From Ophiocordyceps camponoti-saundersi (nom. inval.) (lineage: Eukaryota > Ascomycota > Sordariomycetes > Hypocreales > Ophiocordycipitaceae): a stretch of 13,604 nucleotides of DNA. The translations under genes were made by a program, and so were the position numbers. How positions within the stretch are numbered: the first letter of the stretch is position 1; each line of letters begins with the position of its first letter. Shown here piece after piece: positions 1 through 7,417 of this stretch. The DNA is taken from positions 1-13,604 of the forward strand of contig PDHQ01000623.1 in assembly GCA_003339415.1 (NCBI GenBank). The letters run 5' to 3'. Below the pieces are notes generated by a model that saw only the letters and a program-made list of their open reading frames with translations, had not been told where the DNA came from and made no database searches.

Positions 1-17
1 TTTTCTAGAGTAGCAGC

Positions 18-145
18 GCCTGCATATTTTTCACGCCCCGAAGGGGCGCTACTAGCTTGCGCCACCCTGCGCTATTTTGTAGCATAGCTACAAAATTTAG
101 CTAGGGACGCTTGCGCCACCCAGAGGGTGTGAAAAATCAGCTGGC
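18..145 (+). repeat. 128-bp inverted repeat, left arm
   Basis: This stretch is the exact reverse complement of 1311-1438 over 128 bases. It is built of smaller hairpins: CGCCCC/GGGGCG at 34-48, the TTTTGTAGC..GCTACAAAA module at 75-95, and paired ends ATTTTTCAC/GTGAAAAAT. Confidence 0.9.
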
Positions 146-217
146 ATAAAATTCCTAGAGCAGTAGCTGTTTACTACTGCGTGTAATTTGGATGATCATA
201 GAAGAGTTTTATGGATA

Positions 218-251
218 GGGCGGAAGGGTGGGCAACTGACGGGGGGGGGGG
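218..251 (+). other. G-run cluster ending in an 11-G tract
   Basis: Three GGG runs (218-220, 226-228, 230-232) precede eleven G residues at 241-251, with loops of 5, 1 and 8. This fits a G-quadruplex pattern on the + strand and is strikingly GC-rich for such AT-rich surroundings. It lies upstream of the intron core. No function can be assigned. Confidence 0.5.
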
Positions 252-311
252 TGAGCAATGAAAGGGCTTTAGCAAAGTATTTGTTTATTACATAATAATT
301 ATTATAAGTTT

Positions 312-357
312 TAATTAGTTATTAGGGTAAATATTAATTAGTTATTAGGGTAAATAT
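312..357 (+). repeat. 23-bp tandem duplication
   Basis: Two identical 23-base units (312-334 and 335-357), each beginning TAATTAGTTATTAGGG, lie just upstream of P3 of the intron core. Confidence 0.9.
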
Positions 358-364
358 TAGCGAT

Positions 365-482
365 CCCAGTGTTAACGGTTAAATTGTATCTATTTCGCTA
401 GCAACGAGACCGTCGAGGATTTATTTTATCGCTACAGACTGGTTCACTGGGAGGTGGCTGAAATGCTGCTTAATGTACAGTC
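365..482 (+). ncRNA. Group I intron catalytic core, IC-like (P3 to P7)
   Basis: Base pairing supports the whole core. P3 is CCCAGTG (365-371) with CACTGGG (445-451). P4 is ACGGT (375-379) with ACCGT (409-413). P6 is CGA/TCG around 413-431. P7 is GACTG (437-441, R element in a CTACAGACTGG context) with CAGTC (478-482, S element). P8 lies between 452 and 475. The R and S contexts resemble IC introns; the subgroup call is by eye. Confidence 0.85.
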
Positions 483-780
483 GGAGGCTAAATATAATAT
501 AATAAAATTATATTAAAATGTGTAACCCCTGGCAGCAATGCACAAGGATTGCTGTTTAAAAGTAGAGGTTTTTATTTACTTAATTTTTTTTTTTTCGCGA
601 GCTCTAGCTCTGTAACACGCAGATTTTGTAGCTATGCTACAAAATACGCATATGTAATATACATATGTTATAAAAAAAATTAATATAAAATTAAATAAAA
701 ACGTATTTTATAGAGCTAGGCAAAGCCGGGTTGGACAATTTTATTTCCTATACTAGGGCTCAGGGGCGGTAAATTTTGCC

Positions 781-816
781 TGCAGCTCTGCAGCTCTGCA
801 GCTCTGCAGCTCTGCA
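781..816 (+). repeat. 8-bp tandem repeat TGCAGCTC
   Basis: Four perfect copies of TGCAGCTC plus a partial TGCA. Related CAGCTCTAGCTC strings recur at 880-900, 1085-1105 and 13550-13604, so this is one of the building blocks of the repeat mosaic. Confidence 0.9.
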
Positions 817-1310
817 CATTTTCCCGCATGCGGAGCTAGCACATTTTTATCATACTGCTGCTACTGCGCGCATTTTTGTGCAGCTCTAGCTCTAGCTCTA
901 CAGAAGCCGCTAGGAATAAAATTGCTAGTAGCGCAAAATTTTTTAGAGCTGCTAGGAATTTTATTCGCTTGCTTTGCTAGAAAAATATGCGCTGCGCAGC
1001 TTTAGCGGCTATAAAAAATACTTGCTTGCACGAAAATAGGAAAATAAAGCATAAAATTGCGGCTTTGGCGCTCTAGCTTTACTACTAGAGGGCTCTAGCT
1101 CTACTCAACAGGGGTAGAGTAGAGCTAGGGAATAAAACACATTGTTAAAAGGTATCATCATAAGGGGTGGGGTTTCATCGGGTCATAAAATAATGGTTCA
1201 GTTCTCTTTTCTTTTCTTTGGGGAATTTTATTCATTTTTAAAATGCGCTACCTGCACATTTTCCTGCGCAAGCTAGTGTTGCAGTTGGAAAATAGGTATG
1301 CGTAAATTAC

Positions 1311-1438
1311 GCCAGCTGATTTTTCACACCCTCTGGGTGGCGCAAGCGTCCCTAGCTAAATTTTGTAGCTATGCTACAAAATAGCGCAGGGTGGCGCAAG
1401 CTAGTAGCGCCCCTTCGGGGCGTGAAAAATATGCAGGC
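1311..1438 (-). repeat. 128-bp inverted repeat, right arm
   Basis: Exact reverse complement of 18-145. The two arms are about 1.17 kb apart and enclose the intron core. Confidence 0.9.
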
Positions 1439-1520
1439 TATAAATTAATGTTTTTATTTTTAGTCGCCTTCTCTCTGATGAGAAGGCAACCCTAAATTCC
1501 TCGCTTGCTGCGCGCAGCGC

Positions 1521-1736
1521 GCATTTTTCACACCCTGTGGGTGGCGAAGCGTGAATTTTTCTTTTTTCCAGCCTGCGCGCTATTTTGTAGCATAGCTATA
1601 AAATTTGCTAGAAAAATACGTTTTATATTGATCTCTGCTTCGCTGGGAATTTTCTAGCAAATTTTGTAGCATAGCTACAAAATAGCGCATAAAAATTCGA
1701 ATTTTTTTAAAAAAAAAAAATTCATCAATATAAAAC
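1521..1736 (+). mobile_element. Composite double-hairpin element (family 1), copy sharing its second stem with 13396-13510
   Basis: It has the family 1 layout GC-ATTTTT..AAAAAT-AC-GTTTT..AAAAC. The first stem has ends ATTTTT (1523) and AAAAAT (1612-1617). The spacer AC is at 1618-1619. The second stem is GTTTTATATTGAT (1620-1632) with ATCAATATAAAAC (1724-1736). Both loops are filled with other hairpins, including the TTTTGTAGC module. The second stem and its loop recur almost exactly at 13396-13510. Confidence 0.65.
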
Positions 1737-2032
1737 CTAAGATAGAAAAATATGCGAGGAATTGGTATATAGTTTTATTTAAATGCGCTGCGAAGCAGCG
1801 TAAATTTAAATAAAACGTATTTTTATGCGCTGATTTTCCAATTTTCCTACCGTTAGTAGGAAAATGTGCATAGCTACCCAAGCTGCAGGGACGCTTGCGC
1901 AGAAAATATGCTAGAAAAAACCAAAAAAATGCACGAGCTCTACAGATTTTGTAGCTATGCTACAAAATACGCACAAAAATAAAAACATTCCTCAGCGCAG
2001 CGGGTTTAGTTATTTATAAAAAAATAGTCTCG

Positions 2033-2246
2033 GGAAGGGCCTACACCAGTATCAGCCTTAATACACGCAGCTACAATGGTAACTGCTGGCGTATACCTGC
2101 TTATACGTTCATCTCCATTAATCGAATATAGTAGTGTTGTCTTACTTTTATGTCTATGGCTAGGAGGTGCAACAACTGTATTTAGTTCCCTTATAGGGTT
2201 ATTCCAACAAGATATAAAAAAAATTGTTGCTTATTCCACTATGAGT
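2033..2246 (+). CDS. nad5: nad5 exon a (NADH dehydrogenase subunit 5, internal)
   Basis: The exon encodes a highly conserved membrane part of ND5, a proton-translocating subunit of respiratory complex I in the inner mitochondrial membrane. Recognisable strings are [34 protein letters not shown] and [17 protein letters not shown]. The 5' boundary is set by loss of ND5 similarity and a TAG at 2025. The 3' boundary after T2246 is set by a P1 helix: exon TGAGT (2242-2246) pairs with GCTCA (2253-2257), with a U-G wobble at the splice site, and the joined frame continues QLGMMV at 7943. No hairpin element interrupts it. The Met at 2076 is internal to ND5 and is not a start. Confidence 0.93.
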
Positions 2247-4580
2247 CAATTGGCTCAAGAATGTTTTCTTCACTTAGATACATTCAGGCATCAAACTATA
2301 TGCGAGTCTACTTTTCTCATATTTTCTATTAATAACTACCTAGCCCTCTGGGCAGTATTTTCCAACTGTATTGGAAAATGTGCAGGTAGCAGCCTCCCTA
2401 GGGAGGCTACTGATTCAAAATTAAAGGCAAGTACTTTAAATTATAAATCTGAAGATTTATCTACTGAAAATAATATGTTAAACCCTTATTATGTAACAGG
2501 ATTTACAGATGCTGAGGCTAGTTTTTTAGTAAATATACAATCTAGACCTGGTCTTAAATTAGGCGCATATTTTTTGTCTACGACAAAAAATCAGCATAGC
2601 TTAAGTCTATCTTTTAAATTAAAACTACATCCAAAAGATAAAGAATTGTTAGGGCAGCTTCGCAGCCGAATTTTAAATTTTTTTAACGTAGGTAAAATTT
2701 ATACAAGAAAAGACGGATATATTGAGTATATAGTAAATTCTATGAAAGATATGGAAGTTATTATCAATAATTTTAAGTTTTTTTATAAAAAAACGTATTT
2801 TTATTTATTTATAAATAAAAATGCTAACTATCCCTTAATTACACAAAAATTATATGATTATAAAATATTTAAATTAGTATTTGAAAAATTTTTTTTCTAT
2901 ATAGACATATATAGAAGAAAAATTCGATTTTTTAATAAAAAAATCTTAATTAAACAAAAAAAGCATTTAACAAAAGATGGTTTTCAAGAAATATTGTCTT
3001 TAAAAGCAAGTTTTAATAATGGTTTGGCGTCCTCGCTGGAGGACGGATTTTCTATATCTAGGTATGTCTATCTAGATACAGAAAATTCTGAAGAATTAAA
3101 AATTGTTTTTCCTAATATTATTCCTTATAGGGTGGAATATGATTCCTCTACTAAATTGGAAACTATTAATCCATATTGGGGGGTGGCGAAAGCCTCCCCT
3201 GGTTTTGTAGACCCCCTTATATCACTCAATATAAGGGGGGTGGGGGATTTTTATATTTATATAAAAACCGAATTTTTATTTATTGTTGATAAAAAAAATT
3301 CCTATGCAGCCCCTGGTGATGGGTGTTTTTACATATCATTAACCAATAATTTAAAAGGTGTAGCCTTAGTATTTAAAATTACACAACACATTAGAGATAC
3401 TTATTTATTAAAACAATTTGTTAATTATTTTAACTGTGGACGTTATAGTTTAAGTTCAGCGGGAGCTGGTGATTATATTGTTACTAAATTTGAAGATATT
3501 TATACTAAAATTATCCCTTTTTTTAATAAATACCCTTTACCAGCACATTTTCATACTAGTATGAAAATACCGCAGGGGCAGGTTGCTGCTTTGCAGCGAC
3601 AAGGATCTAAATCTTTAGATTTTTGTGATTTTAATAGTGTAGCAGAAGAATTTTTCTTCTATATAGACATATATAGAAGAAAAATCCGATTTTTTTATAA
3701 AAAAATCTTAATAAAAAATAAAGCACATATTACTTCAGCAGCCCTAGCCCAAAAGGGGTGTGGTTTTGAATCAATTAAACAAATAAAATCGGGTACAAAT
3801 AAAAAAAGAATAAATAAATCCTTAATAACTAATTTACGGGGCAGCGGTAATATTATTCCCGCCGCACCCTCCGCAATAAAAAGAACTTATGTAACTACAC
3901 AATCATATTCTAATACATCACAGGAATTTAATGAATGATTATCAGGATTAATAGATGGTAATGGTAATTTTTTTGTATCTAAAAAAGGTTATGCTAATTT
4001 TAAAATCGTAATGGATAAAGAAAATGAATTAGCTCTTTATACTCTAAAGCATAAGTATGGTGGATCTATTAAAAAGATGGCTTCAAGTTTAAAATATAAA
4101 TTAGCCCATAAAAAAGGATTAATTAAATTAGTTAACAATGTTAATGGTTTAATTCGAAATCCTACAAGAATGTTACAATTATATAAGATTAGTAAGTTAT
4201 ATAGTATAGAGCTTGAAGTACCTAAACCCTTAACTTACTACAATGGATGGTTTAGTGGATTCATCGATAGCGATGGTTCAATATATTATAATGAAAAATT
4301 AGATCAATTAATTTTAAGTGTTACTCAGAAAAACAAATATTTATTAGATCCTTTAATAAAATTGTATTCAGGTAGAATTCAAATTACAAATTCTAAACAA
4401 GCTTTTCAGTATTCTATTTACAAGAAACAAGAAATTTTAAATATTATAGATAATTATTTAATAAGACATCCTTTAATGTCTAATAAAAGGAAGAAAATCC
4501 CTTTAATTAAAGAATTCTATGGTGTAAAAAATGGATCAGTAGAAAAATTAAATTTAATAGATAAAATAAATTCTAAGTAA
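2247..4580 (+). CDS. Exon-fused tandem LAGLIDADG homing endonuclease frame (two enzymes in one frame)
   Basis: With TGA as Trp (3936), the nad5 exon frame runs on without a stop to TAA at 4578. The first enzyme has LAGLIDADG motif 1 ([13 protein letters not shown], about 2492-2530) and motif 2 (GFVD at 3201-3212, GDGCFYISL from 3315). The second has motif 1 [13 protein letters not shown] (3939-3977) and motif 2 [13 protein letters not shown] (4251-4289). Such enzymes cut intronless alleles and some act as maturases. Compared with the family, the first enzyme carries extra blocks of 48, 60, 102, 60 and 60 nt, each a double hairpin and each a multiple of three. The 102-nt block splits motif 2. 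The second enzyme has no inserts, but motif 1 has Asn where the catalytic Asp is expected. It is probably translated as an extension of ND5 exon a and then processed; whether it is active is doubtful. Confidence 0.85.
2777..2824 (+). mobile_element. Double-hairpin element, family 1 (48 nt, in frame)
   Basis: Stem 1 GTTTTTTTATAAAAAAAC (2777-2794), spacer GT, stem 2 2797-2822 (ends ATTTTTAT/ATAAAAAT), tail GC. Removing it restores ..[12 protein letters not shown], the usual LAGLIDADG sequence also seen at 6298-6335. The left flank is TTTTAA. Confidence 0.85.
2886..2945 (+). mobile_element. Double-hairpin element, family 3 (60 nt, in frame)
   Basis: Stem 1 TTTTTCTATAT/ATATATAGAAGAAAAAT type, spacer TC, stem 2 GATTTTTTAATAAAAAAATC, inserted between GAA and TTAATTAAAC. 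Removal restores [13 protein letters not shown]. It is a near copy of 3648-3707, which sits at the equivalent codon of the second half of the enzyme. Confidence 0.88.
3213..3314 (+). mobile_element. Hairpin insertion splitting LAGLIDADG motif 2 (102 nt, in frame)
   Basis: It lies exactly between GFVD and GDGCFY. It contains CCCCTTATAT/ATATAAGGGG, then a double hairpin TTTTTATAT/ATATAAAAA - CC - GAATTTTTATTTAT/ATAAAAAAAATTC. It adds 34 codons without a stop. A smaller GC-rich hairpin (3178-3200) sits just before GFVD. Confidence 0.75.
3541..3600 (+). mobile_element. Double-hairpin insertion (60 nt, in frame)
   Basis: The perfect palindrome ATTTTCAT-ACTAGT-ATGAAAAT is followed by a GTTGCTG/CAGCGAC stem. 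Removal joins CCTTTA to CAAGGATCT and restores [11 protein letters not shown], matching the family pattern (compare RYPLHGIKVKDF at about 6795-6830). Confidence 0.8.
3648..3707 (+). mobile_element. Double-hairpin element, family 3, second copy (60 nt, in frame)
   Basis: Stem 1 ends ATTTTTCTTCTATAT/ATATATAGAAGAAAAAT, spacer CC, stem 2 GATTTTTTTATAAAAAAATC. Flanks are GAA on the left and TTAATAAAA on the right, as for 2886-2945. Removal restores [12 protein letters not shown]. It adds 20 residues reading (E)[15 protein letters not shown]. Confidence 0.9.
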
Positions 4581-4737
4581 ATTATTATACTTAGAATATA
4601 AGAGAGGGTAGCTAGAAGCTATTTACAATTTAGCCTATTCGCAGATAACCAAAGCTCGTGATTATTTATTTAATCACTATAATTTGAAATTTTATAATAC
4701 ATCTATCATTAAAAGATTACATATAAAATTAATATTT

Positions 4738-4811
4738 ATATCAAAGAGGTGAAAGTCTCAAATTATCAGTAAGTTAGTAGGAATCTCAGAGGCCATACGT
4801 TTGATATTAGT
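4738..4811 (+). ncRNA. Group I intron core, 5' strands of P7 and P8 with P3
   Basis: P3 is ATATCAAA (4738-4745) with TTTGATAT (4800-4807). The R element is CTCAGAGGCCATACG; its GGCCA (4791-4795) pairs with TGGTC of the S element (7897-7901, or the duplicate at 5839-5843) with one G-U. P8 5' strand ATTAGT (4806-4811) pairs with ACTAAT just before either S copy and overlaps P3 by two bases, so the helices compete there. The 160 bases before this (4581-4737) hold hairpins such as GTGATT/AATCAC but no gene. Confidence 0.75.
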
Positions 4812-4821
4812 TTTTATTGAA

Positions 4822-4887
4822 GATTTTTTTTAAAAAAAAAAAAATCGGATTTTTATTTTGTAGCCTCCGGCTACAAAAAAAAAATTC
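4822..4887 (-). mobile_element. Double-hairpin element, family 3, inverted copy (66 nt)
   Basis: It has reversed order compared with 2886-2945 and 3648-3707: GATTTTTTTT/AAAAAAAATC, spacer GG, then ATTTTT..AAAAAT with a TTTGTAGCC/GGCTACAAA tip. The flanks are again GAA and TTAATAAAA, although this site is in the non-coding P8 loop. Confidence 0.8.
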
Positions 4888-4899
4888 TTAATAAAATTT

Positions 4900-5189
4900 A
4901 ATTCAATGTTTTTTATCTTTAGTTTTTTTTTTGTGGCGGCTCCGCCGTATTTTTAAGTGAAACTGGAAAATGTGCACCTTCTTCTGGCGCATTTTTCTCC
5001 TATGAGGCTACGGTAGAAAAATATGCTGGCAAAAAAACTAATTTTTTTCTTGTTTTTACTTTTATGACTGCGCTAAAGCTGCAGTCGTATAAAACTAGTT
5101 TTTTCTGCGAAGCACCCCAGGGGATTAATCCCCGTGAAGCAGCAGTCCCTGCGGAGCGGAAAAAACTTAATAAGAAAAAAATTAAAAAA
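4900..5189 (+). repeat. Hairpin-rich stretch in the P8 loop, no gene
   Basis: It holds GC-rich hairpins (GCGGC/GCCGC near 4934-4950, CCCCAGGGGATTAATCCCC at 5115-5132) separated by A/T runs. Open frames on both strands here are made of these palindromes and have no family likeness. Confidence 0.55.
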
Positions 5190-5268
5190 GATATCTTCAT
5201 TACTTCTAGCAATATTACTGCTTCAAATTTTATATTTAAGTCACAAACTATTAATAGATATTGTTTTA

Positions 5269-5394
5269 ACTTTTTTTTTTTTAGTATATATAGATATACA
5301 GTAAATAAAAAAAAAGTAATTTTTATTTTTATAATAATTTTTATAAGATAGAATAAATTAATAATTATTATAAAAAAAAAAATAAAAGAAAAAT
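5269..5394 (-). mobile_element. Double-hairpin element, family 2, inverted
   Basis: Stem ACTTTTTTT..AAAAAAAGT with a TAGTATATATAGATATAC tip, a short spacer, then a long ATTTTT..AAAAAT stem ending at 5394. The layout is the reverse of the family 2 copies at 5645 and 11640. The exact ends are uncertain by a few bases. Confidence 0.65.
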
Positions 5395-5644
5395 GTCTAC
5401 AAATATAGTTAATAATTCTAACGATACTGCAACTAAAGAATGGTTAGCTGGTATAATAGACGGGGATGGTTATTTCTTATTATCTAAAAATGGGTACAAT
5501 AGCTGTGAAATAACTATGAATGCTAGAGATAAAAAAGTACTTTTCTTAATACAACATTTATATGGAGGTAGGGCAAAAAAAATCTCTAATGCTAATGCTT
5601 TTAAATATAAGTTAAGAAATAGAAAAGGCTTAATAGCATTAATT

Positions 5645-5762
5645 ATTTTGGTTTTTTTAATAATTATTAATTTTTTTATTTTTATATTGTTAAAATTATT
5701 AAAAAAACCAAAATTACTTTTTTTATTTACTGTATATGTATATATACTAAAAAAAAAAAGTT
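5645..5762 (+). mobile_element. Double-hairpin element, family 2 (118 nt, frame-breaking)
   Basis: Stem 1 ATTTTGGTTTTTTTAATAATT..AATTATTAAAAAAACCAAAAT (ends 20 nt or less each), spacer T, stem 2 ACTTTTTTT..AAAAAAAGT with a TATATGTATATATA tip, tail T. It sits between ATT and ACT. Removal restores [14 protein letters not shown]. Confidence 0.87.
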
Positions 5763-5825
5763 ACTGATATAAATGGATTAATAAGAAATCCTACACTAGT
5801 AGTGTATAAGAAACGGATAACTTAG

Positions 5826-5845
5826 ACTAATAAAGAAATGGTCCA
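5826..5845 (+). ncRNA. Duplicate 3' core strand (P8 3' strand, J8/7, S element), upstream copy
   Basis: The 20-mer ACTAATAAAGAAATGGTCCA is identical to 7884-7903, the copy next to the real 3' splice site. Here it follows the truncated endonuclease and is followed by an ATTATG/CATAAT hairpin (5847-5868). No ND5 exon follows it, so it is not the functional 3' end. Confidence 0.8.
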
Positions 5846-6038
5846 AATTATGTAGTATACTTCATAATCGCGAAAATGTGATACTATAACTAGTATATTC
5901 AAGGGTTTTAAGGTTAAAGGGTATAATTGTTATAATGGTTTTAATATTAAAAAAACTCGGTGTCCCTATGTGGTTAAACTGGGGTGCTCCGCTAGGTTGT
6001 TTAGTTCTAAACCCGGAAATAATGTAGGGGCAAAAATT

Positions 6039-6944
6039 ATGGAAATAGATAAATTAAATCCAAATTATATTACTGGATTTACAGATGGCGAAGGTAGTTT
6101 TTTAGTAAGCATTAGACGTACTTCTCGGTTAAAGATAGGTTATTCTGTGGAACTATCTTTTAGAATTAAACAACATTTAGTAAATAAAAACCTTTTAACT
6201 TTAATTAAAAACTATTTTAATGTAGGAGTTATAGATAAAGGATTTAATAATAATCTTAACTATACAGTGAGTTCCATTAAAGAATTACAAACTATAATTA
6301 ATCACTTTGATACTTATCCTTTAATTACTCAAAAATGAGCAGATTATCAGTTATTTAAACAAGTATTTAATTTGGTTATAGATAAACAACATTTAACTAG
6401 CCAAGGGTTAAAAATAATTTTATCCTTAAAAAATGCTCTTAATCGGGGATTAGCTTATGATTTAAAATATGCTTTCCCTGGGCTAATTCATATAGAAAGA
6501 CCGTTTGTTCCCCTTAATAATATAAAGGACCCCTATTGATTTAGTGGTTTTGTGGACGGTGAAGGTTGTTTTTTTGTAAATATTCAAAAATCTACCAGCA
6601 AAATTGGTGAAACGCCTTCTTTAAAATTCATCGTCGCGCAACATGAGCGTGATACAGCTTTATTACAAAGTTTTATAAACTTTTTAGGGTGTGGGAGATA
6701 TTCTAAACAATCTGGAGAAAGAGCAGCAGCGGGTTATTATATTGTAACCAATTTTGCCGATATCCTGCAAATTCTTATTCCATTTTTTGATAGATATCCT
6801 CTTCACGGAATAAAAGTTAAGGATTTTGAAGATTTTAAAAAAGTAGCATTTTATATCCATCAAAAATTACATCTAACATTAGAGGGGTTAGAAAAAATAA
6901 AAATCATTAAATCTAGAATGAATACTAAAAGGAATTTAGATTAG
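6039..6944 (+). CDS. LAGLIDADG homing endonuclease (double motif, complete)
   Basis: 301 residues from ATG 6039 with TGA read as Trp at 6336 and 6537; the frame is open upstream to 5868, so a longer start is possible. Motif 1 is YITGFTDGEGSFLV (residues about 9-22) and motif 2 is WFSGFVDGEGCFFV (about 167-180), both with the acidic residues expected of an active site. The FKQVFNLVIDKQHLT and FKKVAFYIHQKLHLT repeats mark the end of each half-domain. It is related to the first enzyme at 2460-3900 but has no double-hairpin insert, so it is the only endonuclease in the window that looks intact. It lies inside the split LAGLIDADG gene. Confidence 0.92.
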
Positions 6945-6960
6945 AAAATTTTTTAATTTT

Positions 6961-7096
6961 TTATTTATTAGCAGCACGACTATTAGTCCGAAGCGCAGTT
7001 TTTACTTTTTATTGGCCGCAGTAGACCTAGGCTGCTTAAAAGTAAAAACTAAAAAGGCTAGACCCAGCACACAACAGGGCCGCTAAATAATGTGGC
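6961..7096 (+). repeat. Structured junction between the intact and the broken endonuclease
   Basis: A 13-bp stem AGTTTTTACTTTT (6997-7009) with AAAAGTAAAAACT (7038-7050) encloses a GC-rich tip. It is flanked by TTAGCAGC (6967-6974) and GGCCGCTAA (7078-7086), which can pair and may be a P4-like helix of a second intron core. No R element (P7 5' strand) is visible after it. Confidence 0.5.
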
Positions 7097-7189
7097 TGAG
7101 CTATTCTGAATAAGTTATGTGTAAAGTTTGATATAGAATTAAAATATCCAAAAGATCTTACTTTTTATAATGGTTGATTAAGTGGATTA

Positions 7190-7323
7190 AGCATTTTTAA
7201 AAATTGGTATTATTATTTTTAAAAATACGTTTTTATAGAACTTTAGTTCTAGTTTCATATATCTAAAGATATTGAAACCAATTTATTTATAGATAGGAAT
7301 CTATAAATAAATTATAAAAACTA
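7190..7323 (-). mobile_element. Double-hairpin element, family 1, with a nested family 5 element, inside LAGLIDADG motif 2
   Basis: GC, stem ATTTTTAAAAA (7193-7203) with TTTTTAAAAAT (7216-7226), spacer AC, second stem GTTTTTATAGAAC (7229-7241). The other arm of that stem is cut after GTTCTA by a second double hairpin (7252-7314: GTTTCATAT/GATATTGAAAC, C, AATTTATTTATAGAT/ATCTATAAATAAATT) and resumes as TAAAAAC. Removing the inner element gives a perfect outer hairpin, GTTTTTATAGAAC/GTTCTATAAAAAC. Removing both restores SGL-DSDG. Confidence 0.88.
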
Positions 7324-7417
7324 GATAGCGATGGTTCTATTTATTTTAACGAATCATCGGGTCAAGTATTCATAGGTATATCTCAAAAGAACAAATATAT
7401 TTTAGAACCTTTAGTTA

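Larger units (their letters stand above)
500..2024 (+). repeat. Hairpin-repeat block after the intron core
   Basis: There is no gene here. The block is a mosaic of short palindromes: GC-rich modules ending in GCGC or AGCTCTAGCTC, AT-rich stems, and five copies of TTTTGTAGC..GCTACAAAA (624-644, 1361-1381, 1583-1603 variant, 1662-1682, 1947-1967). It also holds recognisable double-hairpin elements, for example GTTTTATTTAAAT at 1785 pairing with ATTTAAATAAAAC before a GT spacer. Many elements appear to be inserted in the loops of others. Short open frames on either strand are made of these palindromes and are not genes. Confidence 0.75.
1..2032 (+). other. nad5 group I intron, 3' portion (5' end outside window)
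   Basis: The conserved core at 365-482 and the nad5 exon starting at 2033 define this as the 3' part of a group I intron. The intron would end at G2032, and the exon would resume with the G of a Met codon (..AT|G GAA GGG), which matches the rule of U before and G at the end of group I introns. An in-frame TAG at 2025-2027 shows that coding does not extend further left. After the core comes a hairpin (CAGCAAT/ATTGCTG near 530-553) that could be P9. The remaining 1.5 kb is repeats with no convincing gene. The 5' splice site and any intron gene lie outside the window. The exact 3' boundary is uncertain by 1-2 bases. Confidence 0.75.
5190..5797 (+). pseudogene. LAGLIDADG homing endonuclease, N-terminal part of a broken gene
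   Basis: Reading begins near DIFITSSNITASNFIF and is interrupted by a hairpin element (5269-5394). It resumes at STNIVNNSNDTATKEWLAG. LAGLIDADG motif 1 is intact (WLAGIIDGDGYFLL, 5442-5484). Family likeness continues through LYGGRAKKISNANAFKYKLRN and, after a 118-nt insert (5645-5762) that shifts the frame, [11 protein letters not shown]. It is closely related to the second enzyme at 3900-4580. It then stops abruptly; the missing C-terminal half is at 7097-7888. The gene lies in the P8 loop of the intron. Confidence 0.85.

Noticed and set aside
1675..1881. Minus-strand open frame in the upstream repeat block
   Set aside because: Made of A/T-rich palindromes and hairpin modules that recur elsewhere without the frame; no family likeness.
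500..2024. CRISPR-like array
   Set aside because: Repeats are palindromic, variable in spacing and nested in each other; there are no regular unique spacers and no associated genes.
2076..2078. ATG as the start of a 620-codon gene
   Set aside because: It is the Met of the conserved ND5 string HAATMVTAG, with ND5 sequence continuing upstream to 2033, so it is internal to an exon.
3936..3938. TGA as the stop separating two genes
   Set aside because: The sequence continues in frame into LSGLIDGNG with TGA at the place where relatives have Trp (EWLAG). The same holds for TGA at 6336, 6537, 9611, 11440 and others.
5000..5351. Overlapping open frames on both strands
   Set aside because: They read through GC-rich hairpins and A/T runs. 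Only the stretch from about 5190 on the + strand has endonuclease-like character and is annotated as part of the broken gene.
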